Below are positions 1 through 8,972 of a stretch of DNA of 57,426 nucleotides, in pieces (position 1 is the first letter of the stretch; every line of letters starts with the position of its first letter). The position numbers and the translations under genes are program-made. This DNA comes from Burkholderiaceae bacterium. Lineage in GTDB: Bacteria; Pseudomonadota; Gammaproteobacteria; Burkholderiales; Burkholderiaceae_C. The notes beneath the pieces were generated by a model. The model did no database searches. It had not been told where the DNA came from and saw nothing but the letters and a program-made list of their open reading frames with translations. The stretch lies in the NCBI GenBank assembly GCA_014879655.1, contig JACSRS010000032.1, forward strand, positions 1 through 57,426, read 5' to 3'.

Positions 1-1
1 G

Positions 2-1804
2 TATGCGGTGTACGACAAGGAACTGCTGCCGGCCTTTGCCAAACGCGGCATCTGCATTCTGGGACACAGCGAGCGCAATCCGGCGCAGCGCCGGTGGGTC
101 AAGTCTTATTACGAGCGTGAGGTGCGCCCGCTGCTGATTCCGGTCGGGCTCGATCCTGCGCACCCGTTCCCGCAGGTGGCGAACAAGTCGCTCAATTTCA
201 TCGTGCGTCTGTCGGGCAAGGACGCGTTTGGCCGTGCCAACGAAATTGCCATCGTCAAGGTGCCGCGTGTCCTGCCGCGGCTGATCCGGCTGCCGGCCTC
301 GGTGTCGGACGGGCGCACGATGTTCGTGTCCCTTTCCAGTGTGATCCGATCCCACCTGGTGGACATGTTCGCCGGGCGCGAGGTCGGGCAGTTTTCGCAG
401 TTCCGCGTCACGCGCCACTCGGACCTGTCGGTCGACGAGGAAGACGTGAAAAACCTGCGCACCGCCTTGCGCCAGGGCCTGCAGCATCGCCATTTCGGCC
501 AGGCCGTTCGGCTGGAGGTGCCGTCAGGCTGCTCGGAGTTTCTCAGTGATTACCTGCTGCGCCAGTTCGACTTGCCGGCGCAGGCCCTGTACCGCGTCGA
601 AGGGCCGGTGAACCTTTCGCGGCTGACCCAGCTGATCGATCTGGTCGACGAGCCGAAAATGCTGTTCAGACCCTACCGGGCATCGTTTCCGGTGCAGCTG
701 ACGCCTGGCGAGCCGGTGTTCGGCCAGCTCAAGCGCGGCGACGTGCTGATCCATCAGCCCTTCGAGAGTTTCGAGGGCGTGCTCGCCTTCTTGCGCGAAG
801 CGGTCTACGACCCGCAGGTGCTGGCGATCAAGCAGACGATCTACCGCACCGGGTCGGACTCCGAAATGATGGACCTGCTGCGGGAAGCGGTGCGCCGGGG
901 CAAGGAAGTGACCGCCGTGGTCGAGCTGAAGGCCCGCTTCGACGAAGAGGCCAACATCAACTGGGCCGAGGCGCTGGAGTCGATCGGTGCGCAGGTGGTC
1001 TATGGCGTGGTGGGGCTGAAAACCCACGCCAAGATGCTGCTGGTGACGCGGCGCGAGGGGCGCTCGCTCAAGCGCTACGGCCACCTGTCCACCGGCAACT
1101 ACAACCCGCGCACGGCCAGGCTCTATACCGACCTGAGCTACCTGACGGCCGATGCCGCGCTGACGGCCGACATGGAGCAGCTGTTCATCCACATCGCCAG
1201 CCAGTCGCGGCTGCCGCGCATGAACCAGCTGCTGCTGGCGCCTTTCAACCTGCACCGGCGCATGATGGCGCGCATCGCCGCGCTGGGCCGGGCGGCCGCT
1301 GCGGGCAAACCGGCGCGCATCGTGCTCAAGATGAACGCGCTGACCGACGAGCCGCTGATCCACTCGCTGATCGCCGCCGGCCAGCGCGGCGTGCAGATCG
1401 ACCTGATCGTGCGCGGCGCCTGCATGCTGCCGGCAGGCCTGACCGGGCTGACCGACAACATCCGGGTGCGTTCGGTGATCGGGCGGTTCCTTGAGCACTC
1501 GCGGGTGACGTATTTCAATCTGGACGAGCAGGAGGAGCTGTACCTGTCCAGCGCCGACTGGATGAACCGCAACATGCTCAGGCGCATCGAGCTGGCCTGG
1601 CCGGTACAGGACCCCGTGCTGCGCCAGCGCATCGTCGAGGAATGCCTGACGCTGTACCTGCAGGACGACCGTGATGCCTGGACCTTGGGGGCCGATGGTG
1701 TGTATCACCGGCTGGAGCCGGCTGCCGGCACCGAAGGCAAGGGCGCACAGGAAGCCCTGATGGCGCGCTATCGCGACCGCTCATACAAGATGAAAGGGAA
1801 ATGA
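2..1804 (+). CDS. ppk1: Polyphosphate kinase 1, 5' end missing (partial)
   Basis: Polymerises the ATP gamma-phosphate into polyphosphate and works reversibly. The frame is open to the left edge, so the true start lies outside; 600 residues are visible against roughly 690 for the family, so only the N-terminal helical part is missing. Visible PPK1 hallmarks are the phospho-acceptor histidine in GLKTHAKMLL (His codon near 1025), the following GHLSTGNYNPRTARLYTD segment, and the second conserved histidine in LEHSRVTYFN near 1495. The stop overlaps the sixA start (ATGA). Together with sixA, ppx and the pst genes it forms a phosphate/polyphosphate block. Confidence 0.96.
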   Translation, partial: YAVYDKELLPAFAKRGICILGHSERNPAQRRWVKSYYEREVRPLLIPVGLDPAHPFPQVANKSLNFIVRLSGKDAFGRANEIAIVKVPRVLPRLIRLPASVSDGRTMFVSLSSVIRSHLVDMFAGREVGQFSQFRVTRHSDLSVDEEDVKNLRTALRQGLQHRHFGQAVRLEVPSGCSEFLSDYLLRQFDLPAQALYRVEGPVNLSRLTQLIDLVDEPKMLFRPYRASFPVQLTPGEPVFGQLKRGDVLIHQPFESFEGVLAFLREAVYDPQVLAIKQTIYRTGSDSEMMDLLREAVRRGKEVTAVVELKARFDEEANINWAEALESIGAQVVYGVVGLKTHAKMLLVTRREGRSLKRYGHLSTGNYNPRTARLYTDLSYLTADAALTADMEQLFIHIASQSRLPRMNQLLLAPFNLHRRMMARIAALGRAAAAGKPARIVLKMNALTDEPLIHSLIAAGQRGVQIDLIVRGACMLPAGLTGLTDNIRVRSVIGRFLEHSRVTYFNLDEQEELYLSSADWMNRNMLRRIELAWPVQDPVLRQRIVEECLTLYLQDDRDAWTLGADGVYHRLEPAAGTEGKGAQEALMARYRDRSYKMKGK

Positions 1805-2265
1805 TGGATCTGATTCTCTGGCGTCATGCCGAAGCGCACGAGGCCGTTGACGGGCAACTTGACATGGACCGTGCGCTGACACCGCGTGGCGACAAGCAGG
1901 CAGCACGCATGGCGGCCTGGCTGGACCGGCAACTGCCCGATGGCGTGCGGGTCTTGTGCAGCCCGGCGCGGCGCTGCGAGCAGACAGTCAAGGCGCTGGG
2001 CCGCAAGTACAAGCTGCGCGCGGAGTTGGCGCCAGACGGCGCGGCGCAGGATCTGCTGGGTGTGGCCGGCTGGCCATCCAACAAGATGCCGGTGCTGGTG
2101 GTCGGCCACCAGCCGACACTGGGGCAGGCGATATCGCAGTTGCTGGGCTTGCAATTGCCCGAATGCCCGGTTCGAAAGGGCGCGGTCTGGTGGCTGCGCA
2201 GCCGCGAGCGCGAAGGTGTGCTGCAGACCGTGATCGTCACGGTGCAGACCCCCGACCTGCTCTAA
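1801..2265 (+). CDS. sixA: Phosphohistidine phosphatase SixA
   Basis: Small histidine-phosphatase-superfamily protein (154 aa, usual size for SixA) predicted to remove phosphate from phosphohistidine on signalling proteins. The N-terminus carries the catalytic LILWRHAEA motif (RHG/RHA type), followed by LTPRGDKQA and the CSPARRCEQT segment typical of SixA; a second histidine lies in VGHQPTLG. It starts with ATGATG overlapping the ppk1 stop, so the two are translationally coupled; the start could be either Met. Its 3' end overlaps the convergent basic-protein gene by 4 bases. The in vivo substrate here is unknown. Confidence 0.9.
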   Translation: MMDLILWRHAEAHEAVDGQLDMDRALTPRGDKQAARMAAWLDRQLPDGVRVLCSPARRCEQTVKALGRKYKLRAELAPDGAAQDLLGVAGWPSNKMPVLVVGHQPTLGQAISQLLGLQLPECPVRKGAVWWLRSREREGVLQTVIVTVQTPDLL

Positions 2266-2843
2266 GGCTGCTTTTTTGCCGCCTTGGCAGCAGATTTCTT
2301 GCCTTTGGGTTTTGACAGATCGTGAAACCCGGCCAGCGCCGCGGTCAGCGCCTCGTCACTGAGGGAAGACAGCGCCTTCAGACCCGCGCGGACCAGTCCG
2401 CTGCGCTTGATCTTGAGTTTGAGCGCAGCCGCACGTTTGCGCAGGGCCTTGGCGGTTTTGGCTTTCGCAGCCGTGCCGACAGTTGCGGATTGCGCCGGTT
2501 TCGTCGGCTTTGCATTTTTTTGGTCGGCCCGGGCAGGAACCTTCGCTGCCGGTTTCGTTGTCGTCTTCGCGGATTTGGGGGCAATTGCCGTTGTCGCCGG
2601 CACGCTTTCGGGAGGCGGTGCAAATGCGTGCGCCAGTGGTTTGGCCGGGATCTTCCGGGCCGCACTGGCAGATTTCACACGGGTGGCCGGGAGCCTGTCG
2701 ACCCCCGGCGTTGCGGCTTTGGCAGCAGGACGTTTTCTGGCGACGGGTTTGCCGGTGGGGCTGACTGAAGTCGCGGCGGGTGCCGCAGCGGCTGTTTCGC
2801 CGGAGCCTGAGGGTACGTTCGGTTCTGTGGACGAGGTTTGCAT
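2262..2843 (-). CDS. Ala/Lys/Pro-rich basic protein (histone H1-like), hypothetical
   Basis: Protein of 193 aa made mostly of Ala, Lys, Pro, Thr and Ser, with repeated AKxA/PAAK-type segments through residues 1-140 and a less repetitive C-terminal part with the words LKIKRSGLVRAGLKALSS and LSDEALTAALAG. The composition resembles bacterial histone H1-like/AlgP-type proteins and the nucleic-acid-binding tails of PHA-granule proteins, so binding DNA or polyphosphate is a plausible guess, not shown. The start is taken at ATG 2843; an in-frame ATG at 2858 is possible and neither has a good ribosome binding site. It lies between sixA and ppx. Confidence 0.7.
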   Translation of the reverse strand: MQTSSTEPNVPSGSGETAAAAPAATSVSPTGKPVARKRPAAKAATPGVDRLPATRVKSASAARKIPAKPLAHAFAPPPESVPATTAIAPKSAKTTTKPAAKVPARADQKNAKPTKPAQSATVGTAAKAKTAKALRKRAAALKLKIKRSGLVRAGLKALSSLSDEALTAALAGFHDLSKPKGKKSAAKAAKKQP

Positions 2844-2926
2844 AATGGTTCGGCGCAATGGTGAGAAACCCGTTCAGTTTAAGTGCGGCTGCGGTCGACG
2901 TCCAGTTGGGCGGACAGGTCCCAGTT

Positions 2927-4426
2927 TCAGCCGCTCGCCAGCGCCAGCGGCCAGGGCGAGCGCTGCCAGGCGATTACTTCTTCGCGCAACAGGTGGGCCG
3001 ATTGCGGCCAGCTCTCGGCCCAACCGTCACGCAGGCGCACCTGAAAAACGGCCTGCGGCGCCTTGGACTCGGTGAGCGTCAGTCCTTGCAGATCGGGGTC
3101 GCGCCGGGCGTGACACAGAATCACCGCGAGGCGCAGCGACAGCAACTGCCACGCAAAACCGCGGTCAAAAATCTCCGGGTCGAGCTTGCGCAGCTTGCCG
3201 CGATGGCCCAGTACCAGCTGGCTCAGCCGGTGAAGTTCTGCCTGCGAAAACCCGGGTGCATCAGCGTTGTCGATGATGTAGGCACCGTGCTTGTGATAGT
3301 CGCTGTGCGAAATGCGCGCGCCCACCTCATGCAGCCGCGCCGCCCAGTCCAGCTTGCGCAGCGCGCGTTCGGTCTGCGTCGCCGGCAAAGTCGCCGTCAG
3401 TTGCTGCAGCAAGCTCACAGCCACGCGGCTGACACGCTGCGCCTGCCCGGAGTCGACATTGAATTTGCTGGCCAGGCGCTGCACGCTGGTCTCGCGCATG
3501 TCGGTCTGGACATGTTCGCGATCCAGCAGGTCGTAGAGTGCGCCATGCCGCAGCGCGCCTTCGGCGACCTGCATCTGCTCAATGTCGAGCAGGTCGAACA
3601 GGGCCCGCAGCACCGCCAGCCCGCCGCCGATCAGCGGGCGCCGGTCTTCTTTCATGCCGTCCAGGCGCAGGTTTTCGGCGCGCCGGGCCGCAAGCAGGCG
3701 CTCCAGCAGCCAGTCCAGTCCGGCGCGGTCGACCACGCCAGCCGGCCAGCCGGCCGCCAGCAGGATGTCGCCCACGGCGCCGATCGTGCCTGATGCCCCG
3801 TAGGCCACATCCCAGGCGGCTGGCCGGTAGACGTCCAGCGCTTCGTCCAGCACGGCCTGCGCGGCGATTTCCGCGGTGCGAAAGGCCTTGGCGCTGAACT
3901 GGGCGTCGGGAAAATATCGCTGCGACCAGGCGGCGCTGCCCACCCGGTACGACTCCATCACGCGGGCATCAAAGTTCTGGCCCAGAATCATCTCGGTGGA
4001 GCGGCCACCGATATCCACCACCAGCCGCCGTTCGGCCGACTGGGGCAGCAGATGGGCCACTCCCTGATAGATCAGCCGGGCTTCCTCGCGGCCGGACACC
4101 ACGTCGATCGGGAAACCCAGCAGTTTTTCGGCGTTGGCAACAAAGGTGTCGCGGTTGCGGGCTTCGCGCAAGGTCTGGGTGGCGACCACCCGGACCTGGG
4201 CCTTGCGAAATCCCGCCAGCCGCTCGCCAAACCGGGCCAGGCAGTCCCAGCCGCGCTGCATGGCCTCGGGCGAAAGATTGCGGTCAGCGTCCATGCCCTG
4301 GCCCTGGCGCACGGTTTCCTTGATGTATTCGGTGCGGTTGATCTGGCCGTGTTCGAGCCGCCCGATTTCGAGCCGGAAACTGTTGGAGCCAAGGTCCACT
4401 GCTGCGAGTCGGGTGCCGTTTTGCAT
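2927..4426 (-). CDS. ppx: Exopolyphosphatase, Ppx/GppA family
   Basis: Hydrolyses terminal phosphates of polyphosphate (family members can also act on pppGpp). The 499-aa protein starts at ATG 4426, giving MQNGTRLAAVDLGSNSFRLE, the classic N-terminal phosphate loop of the ASKHA/Ppx fold; upstream in-frame sequence to 4525 looks non-coding. The second nucleotide-binding loop is DIGGRSTEMILG near residue 140, and the C-terminal half is HD-like with LHEVGARISHSDYHKHG. It lies 79 bases downstream of the binding-protein gene on the same strand, so it may be transcribed from the minus-strand Pho-box promoter at 5821-5854. Confidence 0.94.
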   Translation of the reverse strand: MQNGTRLAAVDLGSNSFRLEIGRLEHGQINRTEYIKETVRQGQGMDADRNLSPEAMQRGWDCLARFGERLAGFRKAQVRVVATQTLREARNRDTFVANAEKLLGFPIDVVSGREEARLIYQGVAHLLPQSAERRLVVDIGGRSTEMILGQNFDARVMESYRVGSAAWSQRYFPDAQFSAKAFRTAEIAAQAVLDEALDVYRPAAWDVAYGASGTIGAVGDILLAAGWPAGVVDRAGLDWLLERLLAARRAENLRLDGMKEDRRPLIGGGLAVLRALFDLLDIEQMQVAEGALRHGALYDLLDREHVQTDMRETSVQRLASKFNVDSGQAQRVSRVAVSLLQQLTATLPATQTERALRKLDWAARLHEVGARISHSDYHKHGAYIIDNADAPGFSQAELHRLSQLVLGHRGKLRKLDPEIFDRGFAWQLLSLRLAVILCHARRDPDLQGLTLTESKAPQAVFQVRLRDGWAESWPQSAHLLREEVIAWQRSPWPLALASG

Positions 4427-4505
4427 GAAAGTCTGGTTACTGCCCGGGGCAGCATAGCATCCGGCGTTCGGCATCGACCGCGCCCGTCGCTTCGGGCGTA
4501 ACGCG

Positions 4506-5651
4506 TCAGCCGATGACGCGGCCATCGCTCGACAGCATGCTCTGGGTGACGAACGGCGTTGCAGAGCGAGCCAATGACGGACCGAGACTGAAACCGCCCA
4601 GATCGACCGTGGCGCGCCGCTGGAAGGCCGTCAGCACCGTCACCCGGTTCAACGGACCCTCGATCTCGGCCAGAACCTCCTGTGCGTAGCGGGCCGAAAG
4701 GTAGCCGGCCAGGCTTTGCGGTGTCGGTGGCTCATCAAAGAGGCGGCTCAGAACCTGGCGGTAGGCGCGAACCACGGGCAAGGCCGAGGTGACCACCGGC
4801 ACGACCTGGGTGACGATCACCGGCGTGTGCCGGGCAGCGCCCATCTGCGCGAGCGTTTGCAGATTGACGTCGGCCAGGCCGATGACGTAGCGGCCGCGGG
4901 CCTGTTTCTCAAGGTCCTGGGTGAAGCTGGCCAGTTCTGGGGTGCCGCCCAGAAACAGAATCAGCGCGCTCGCGTCCACTGGTAGGCGCTGGCCCAGCGC
5001 GCGGGCGTCCGCGCCGGTCGGGTGGTTCCCCAGCAGCTTCAGCTTCAGATCAGCTGCGGTTCGCTCAAGACGGCTGTGGTTGAGCGCGTAGATCTGCTCG
5101 GAGGCATAAATGACCGTCAGTTCCCGCACGCCGATGACCGAGAGGGATTTGAGCGCGTGTGCAATCTGCGCGTCGTGGCGGGCGAATACCGTGAAGGTCT
5201 CATCACCGGCTTCGGTGCCATCCTGCAACCAGGGCGCAACGTGTGCCAGCCCCGGTTGCTGGCGCTTGAGCAGCGCGGCGACCTGGGCGGCTGCGGTATC
5301 GGCCACGGTGCCGACCAGTGCCAGGCAGGCCGGGTTGTCGCGCGCCTGTTCCAGCGCGTTGCGCACGCTGGCCGGCTGACCGTCGATCTCCAGGGTCAGC
5401 ACCTGCACCTGGCGGCCACGCAGCCCGCCGCGGGCATTGAAGTCCTGCCAGGCCGCGCGCGAGCCGGTCAGGAAATCTTTGGACACATCGATCTGGGCGG
5501 GAGAAGTATCCGCAATCTGCACGAGCACCTGCGGGCGCTGGAGCGCACCGGCGCTACCGGTTTGCGCCGACAAGCGGGCCACGGGCGTCAGCGAAGTGCC
5601 GGCGATGCCCAGCAGTTGCAGCGCCTTGCGGCGGGGAATCGGTACGTTCAT
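4506..5651 (-). CDS. Orphan ABC-type substrate-binding protein (type 1 periplasmic binding fold)
   Basis: Predicted exported binding protein of 381 aa related to branched-chain amino-acid/amide receptors (Peripla_BP_6 type). The N-terminus PRRKALQLLGIAG with a following Ala-rich stretch looks like a twin-arginine-style signal, cleaved near LSAQTG. The body shows IDVSKDFLTGSRAAWQDFNARGGLRGR, where other receptors read GKGVEAYFDYINEKGGVNGR, and VGTVADTAAAQV. The start is ATG 5651, with GAAAG eight bases upstream; an in-frame TTG lies at 5666. There is no permease or ATPase gene beside it. It is transcribed towards ppx from a promoter region with a Pho box, which suggests a phosphate-starvation role; the ligand is unknown. 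Confidence 0.85.
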   Translation of the reverse strand: MNVPIPRRKALQLLGIAGTSLTPVARLSAQTGSAGALQRPQVLVQIADTSPAQIDVSKDFLTGSRAAWQDFNARGGLRGRQVQVLTLEIDGQPASVRNALEQARDNPACLALVGTVADTAAAQVAALLKRQQPGLAHVAPWLQDGTEAGDETFTVFARHDAQIAHALKSLSVIGVRELTVIYASEQIYALNHSRLERTAADLKLKLLGNHPTGADARALGQRLPVDASALILFLGGTPELASFTQDLEKQARGRYVIGLADVNLQTLAQMGAARHTPVIVTQVVPVVTSALPVVRAYRQVLSRLFDEPPTPQSLAGYLSARYAQEVLAEIEGPLNRVTVLTAFQRRATVDLGGFSLGPSLARSATPFVTQSMLSSDGRVIG

Positions 5652-5710
5652 GGGCGAAACTTTCAAGGGGTGGCCGAGCCGGCCTTGCTGGTGGCCTCGG
5701 AATCAATATG

Positions 5711-5747
5711 AATTGAATAGCAATCAATGACCAGATGACGCTGGATG
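5711..5747 (+). repeat. Interspersed short repeat, copy A
   Basis: First of six related elements of about 35 bases in this window. It carries GAATAGCAATC and TGACGCTGGAT, matching the shared TAGCAAC...TTTGACGCTGG pattern with a one-base length difference. It sits in the leader between the minus-strand Pho promoter and the binding-protein start. Confidence 0.65.
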
Positions 5748-5820
5748 GGCGCCAAAAAAAAAAAGACCGGAAAAACCTTGCGAAAGACCGAAAAGGGGTC
5801 AGTCGGCGCCGGCGCGTCCG

Positions 5821-5854
5821 ACGATAGAGCGCGGACGTGACGACGGCGTGACAG
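5821..5854 (-). promoter_or_regulatory. Pho box and -10, minus strand, driving the binding-protein gene and possibly ppx
   Basis: Read on the minus strand, 5854-5837 is CTGTCAC-GCCG-TCGTCAC: two 7-base repeats separated by 4, the PhoB binding layout. The first repeat is a perfect match and the second has two changes. Exactly 10 bases further on lies TATCGT (5826-5821), a -10 candidate. The spacing equals that of the plus-strand box. Confidence 0.65.
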
Positions 5855-5922
5855 TTCGCCTGATGTGGGGGCCCGTGGTGGCTTTCTTGTGCGGCGCAGC
5901 AAAATGTCTCGGCCCGGCTGTT

Positions 5923-5956
5923 TTGTCACAGAGATGTCACAAGCGCCGCCTAAAGT
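5923..5956 (+). promoter_or_regulatory. Pho box and -10 of the pst operon
   Basis: 5923-5940 is TTGTCAC-AGAG-ATGTCAC, a 7-4-7 direct repeat fitting PhoB half-sites. TAAAGT follows 10 bases later at 5951-5956 as a -10 element, with the pstS ATG at 5993. In PhoB-dependent promoters the box stands in for the -35. Confidence 0.82.
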
Positions 5957-5992
5957 CCGCTCATCCCTTCCACTCCTCTTAAAGGTTCAGAC

Positions 5993-7036
5993 ATGACTTC
6001 CATTCGCAACACCACGGTTGCCAGCCTGATCGGGCTGACGGCGGTTTCTTTTTCTGTTGGCGCTCTGGCGCAAGACGTCACCGGGGCCGGTGCCAGCTTT
6101 CCGGCGCCGCTGTACGCCAAATGGGCGTCCGACTACAACAAGGCGACCGGCTCCAAAGTGAACTATCAGTCAGTGGGTTCAGGTGCCGGCATCAAGCAGA
6201 TCGATGCCAAAACCGTCGATTTCGGCGCGTCCGACATGCCACTGAAAGACGAAGACCTGAAGGCCAAAGGTCTGATGCAGTTTCCGACCGTCATCGGTGG
6301 TGTGGTGCCGGTGGTGAACATCAAAGGCATCAAGCCGGGCGAGATCAAGCTCAACGGACAGGTGCTGGGCGACATCTACCTGGGCAAGATCACCAAGTGG
6401 ACCGATCCGGCCATCAAGTCACTGAACCCAGCGGTCGCGTTGCCCGACGCAGAAATTGCCCCGGTTCGCCGCGCCGATGGTTCCGGCACCACCTTTATCT
6501 TTACCAACTATCTGTCCAAGGTGAACGCCGAGTGGAAATCCAAGGTGGGTGAAGGCACAGCCGTGAACTGGCCCACCGGCGCTGGTGGCAAGGGCAACGA
6601 GGGCGTCGCTGCCTTTGTGAACCGGCTGCCCAACTCCATCGGATACGTCGAGTACGCCTATGTGAAACAGAACAAGATGACCTACGCCCAGATGCAGAAT
6701 GCCGCCGGCAATTTTGTGAGTCCGGACGATTCAGCGTTCAAGGCCGCCGCCGCCAGCGCGGACTGGGCCAGGAGCTTCTATCAGATCCTGACCAATCAGG
6801 CCGGCAAGGACGCCTGGCCGCTGACGGGCGCGACCTTCATCCTGATGCACAAGGTGCAGGACAAGCCTGTCAACGCGACGGGTTCCTTGAACTTCTTCTC
6901 GTGGGCCTACAAGAATGGTGACAAGACCGCTGACGACCTGGACTACGTGCCGATGCCCGCGGCTGTGAAAACTCAGATCGAGAAATCCTGGGCTGAGATC
7001 AAGGACACGGCTGGCAAGCCGGTCGCTTTCAAGTAA
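5993..7036 (+). CDS. pstS: Phosphate ABC transporter, periplasmic phosphate-binding protein PstS
   Basis: High-affinity phosphate receptor feeding PstCAB. It has 347 aa with a Sec signal peptide ending at ALA before [18 protein letters not shown], the standard mature N-terminus. Phosphate-binding loops are visible: [19 protein letters not shown], the FGASDMPL segment and [16 protein letters not shown]. It is the first gene of pstSCAB-phoU-phoB-phoR, 36 bases after the -10 element of a Pho box promoter, so strong induction under phosphate limitation is expected. The start is the only sensible Met ahead of the signal peptide. Confidence 0.97.
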   Translation: MTSIRNTTVASLIGLTAVSFSVGALAQDVTGAGASFPAPLYAKWASDYNKATGSKVNYQSVGSGAGIKQIDAKTVDFGASDMPLKDEDLKAKGLMQFPTVIGGVVPVVNIKGIKPGEIKLNGQVLGDIYLGKITKWTDPAIKSLNPAVALPDAEIAPVRRADGSGTTFIFTNYLSKVNAEWKSKVGEGTAVNWPTGAGGKGNEGVAAFVNRLPNSIGYVEYAYVKQNKMTYAQMQNAAGNFVSPDDSAFKAAAASADWARSFYQILTNQAGKDAWPLTGATFILMHKVQDKPVNATGSLNFFSWAYKNGDKTADDLDYVPMPAAVKTQIEKSWAEIKDTAGKPVAFK

Positions 7037-7134
7037 GGACCGTCGGCGCGAACTGCAGGAACCCAGCCGTGGCATCTACACTACCGGCGAATGAACGTCT
7101 CATCTCACAGCCCGGCCCGTCAAAGGGCAGCTCC

Positions 7135-8100
7135 ATGATCCGACCTCCCAGCTCTCAAATCCGACGCAGTGGTCCCTTGCTGGACCGCCTCTTCGGCTGG
7201 GCAGCCAAAGGGGCAGCCTTGCTGACCCTGTCATTGCTGGTGGCCATTCTGGGTTCATTGGTGGTGGGGGCCTGGCCGGCCATTCATAAGTACGGCCTGG
7301 GTTTTCTGACCAGCACGACCTGGGACCCTGTCACCGAGGAGTTCGGCGGTCTGGTGATGATCTACGGCACACTGGCCACGTCGATCATTGCGCTGGCCAT
7401 CGCGGTGCCGGTCAGTTTTGGCATCGCATTGTTCCTGACCGAACTTTCGCCTGCCTGGCTGAAGCGGCCGCTGGGCACGGCCATCGAACTGCTCGCGGCT
7501 GTTCCCTCGATCGTCTATGGCATGTGGGGCCTGCTGGTGTTCGGCCCGATTCTGGCGACCTGGGTCCAGCAGCCGCTGCAGGCGCTGTTCAAAGGCGTGC
7601 CCTATCTGGGCGCACTGGTCAGCGGGCCGCCCGTGGGCATCGGCATTCTATCGGCCGGCATCATCCTGGCGATCATGATCATTCCCTTCATCGCTTCGGT
7701 GATGCGGGATGTGTTCGAAGTCACACCGCCTTTGCTGAAGGAGTCGGCCTATGGGCTGGGCGCCACCACCTGGGAGGTGGTGTCGAAGGTCGTGCTGCCT
7801 TACACCAAGGCCGGCGTGATCGGCGGCATCATGCTGGGGCTGGGCCGTGCGCTGGGCGAGACGATGGCTGTGACCTTTGTCATCGGCAACATGAACCAGC
7901 TCGATTCGCTCAGCCTGTTCCAGGCCGCCAACAGCATCACGTCGGCGCTGGCCAATGAATTCGCCGAAGCCGGAGAAGGACTGCACCAGGCGTCGCTGAT
8001 CTATCTGGGCCTGGTGCTGTTCTTCATCACTTTTGTGGTGCTCGCACTGTCCAAAGTGCTGCTGGCGCAGCTGCGCAAGGGCGAAGGGAGCAAGACATGA
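7135..8100 (+). CDS. pstC: Phosphate ABC transporter permease PstC
   Basis: Inner-membrane permease subunit, 321 aa from ATG 7135, chosen because AAAGGGCAG lies just upstream; a longer reading from GTG 7069 has no conserved content. About six transmembrane segments are visible, starting with [20 protein letters not shown]. The permease EAA-type loop reads [21 protein letters not shown], followed by [11 protein letters not shown]. The stop overlaps pstA by ATGA. It forms the channel with PstA. Confidence 0.96.
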   Translation: MIRPPSSQIRRSGPLLDRLFGWAAKGAALLTLSLLVAILGSLVVGAWPAIHKYGLGFLTSTTWDPVTEEFGGLVMIYGTLATSIIALAIAVPVSFGIALFLTELSPAWLKRPLGTAIELLAAVPSIVYGMWGLLVFGPILATWVQQPLQALFKGVPYLGALVSGPPVGIGILSAGIILAIMIIPFIASVMRDVFEVTPPLLKESAYGLGATTWEVVSKVVLPYTKAGVIGGIMLGLGRALGETMAVTFVIGNMNQLDSLSLFQAANSITSALANEFAEAGEGLHQASLIYLGLVLFFITFVVLALSKVLLAQLRKGEGSKT

Positions 8101-8957
8101 GCGATCTGGCCATCGATCCGCGGCTGGCCAAGTACCGGCGGCGGAAATTCACCAACTTCATCGCGCTGGTGCTGTCTTTGGGCGCCATGTCCTTCGGCCT
8201 GTTCTGGCTGGCGTGGATCCTGTTCGAAACCATTCGCCTGGGCGTGGGCGGGCTGGTGCTGGCCACATTCACACAGATGACACCACCACCCAATGAGGTC
8301 GGGGGGCTGGCCAACGCCATCTATGGCTCGTTCCTGATGGTGCTGATCGCCACGTTCGTCGGCGCACCCGTCGGCATCATGGCCGGCATCTATCTCGCCG
8401 AGTACGACAGCAAGGGCTGGCTGGCATCGTTGACGCGTTTCGTCAACGACATCCTGCTGTCAGCGCCTTCCATCGTGATCGGTCTTTTTGTCTACGCCGT
8501 CGTGGTGGCGCGGTTCAAGTCGTTTTCGGGCTGGGCTGGCGCAATCGCGCTGGCACTGATCGTGATTCCGGTGGTCATCCGGACCACCGAGAACATGCTG
8601 CAACTGGTGCCGGCCGGGTTGCGCGAGGCCGCCTATGCGCTGGGCGCGCCGAAGTGGAAGGTGGTGCTGGGGATCACGCTGAAAGCCGCCCGAGCAGGCG
8701 TGGTCACCGGCATCCTGCTGGCGGTCGCACGCATCGCTGGCGAGACGGCGCCGCTGCTGTTCACCGCCCTGAACAACCAGTTCTGGACTTCCAATCTGGG
8801 TGAGCCGATGGCCAGTCTGCCGGTGACGATTTTCAAGTTTGCGATGAGTCCCTACGAAAACTGGCAGCAACTGGCCTGGGCAGGTGTCTTTCTCATCACC
8901 GTCGCGGTGCTGGGCCTGAACATTCTGGCCCGCGTGCTGACCCGCCACAAGAACTGA
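8097..8957 (+). CDS. pstA: Phosphate ABC transporter permease PstA
   Basis: Second permease subunit of the phosphate importer, 286 aa with about six membrane helices. Family marks are [17 protein letters not shown], the inner loop [20 protein letters not shown] and [19 protein letters not shown]. The ATG overlaps the pstC stop, and pstB follows 15 bases later, consistent with one transcript. Confidence 0.96.
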   Translation: MSDLAIDPRLAKYRRRKFTNFIALVLSLGAMSFGLFWLAWILFETIRLGVGGLVLATFTQMTPPPNEVGGLANAIYGSFLMVLIATFVGAPVGIMAGIYLAEYDSKGWLASLTRFVNDILLSAPSIVIGLFVYAVVVARFKSFSGWAGAIALALIVIPVVIRTTENMLQLVPAGLREAAYALGAPKWKVVLGITLKAARAGVVTGILLAVARIAGETAPLLFTALNNQFWTSNLGEPMASLPVTIFKFAMSPYENWQQLAWAGVFLITVAVLGLNILARVLTRHKN

Positions 8958-8972
8958 CCGGATCTGATAAAC

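Larger units (their letters stand above)
5652..5992. promoter_or_regulatory. Divergent control region between the binding-protein gene and pstS
   Basis: A spacer of about 340 bases without a convincing gene. It holds repeat copy A (5711-5747), an A11 tract (5754-5764), a minus-strand Pho box (5837-5854) and a plus-strand Pho box (5923-5940). A short minus-strand open frame across it has no family resemblance, and I treat it as non-coding. Confidence 0.8.

Noticed and set aside
2858-3793. A 311-codon plus-strand open frame opposite ppx
   Set aside because: Shadow of the conserved ppx frame; no domain, biased composition.
5663-5929. An 88-codon minus-strand open frame in the Pho control region
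   Set aside because: It overlaps the binding-protein start, both the A11 tract and the minus-strand Pho box, and has no recognisable sequence features or ribosome binding site.
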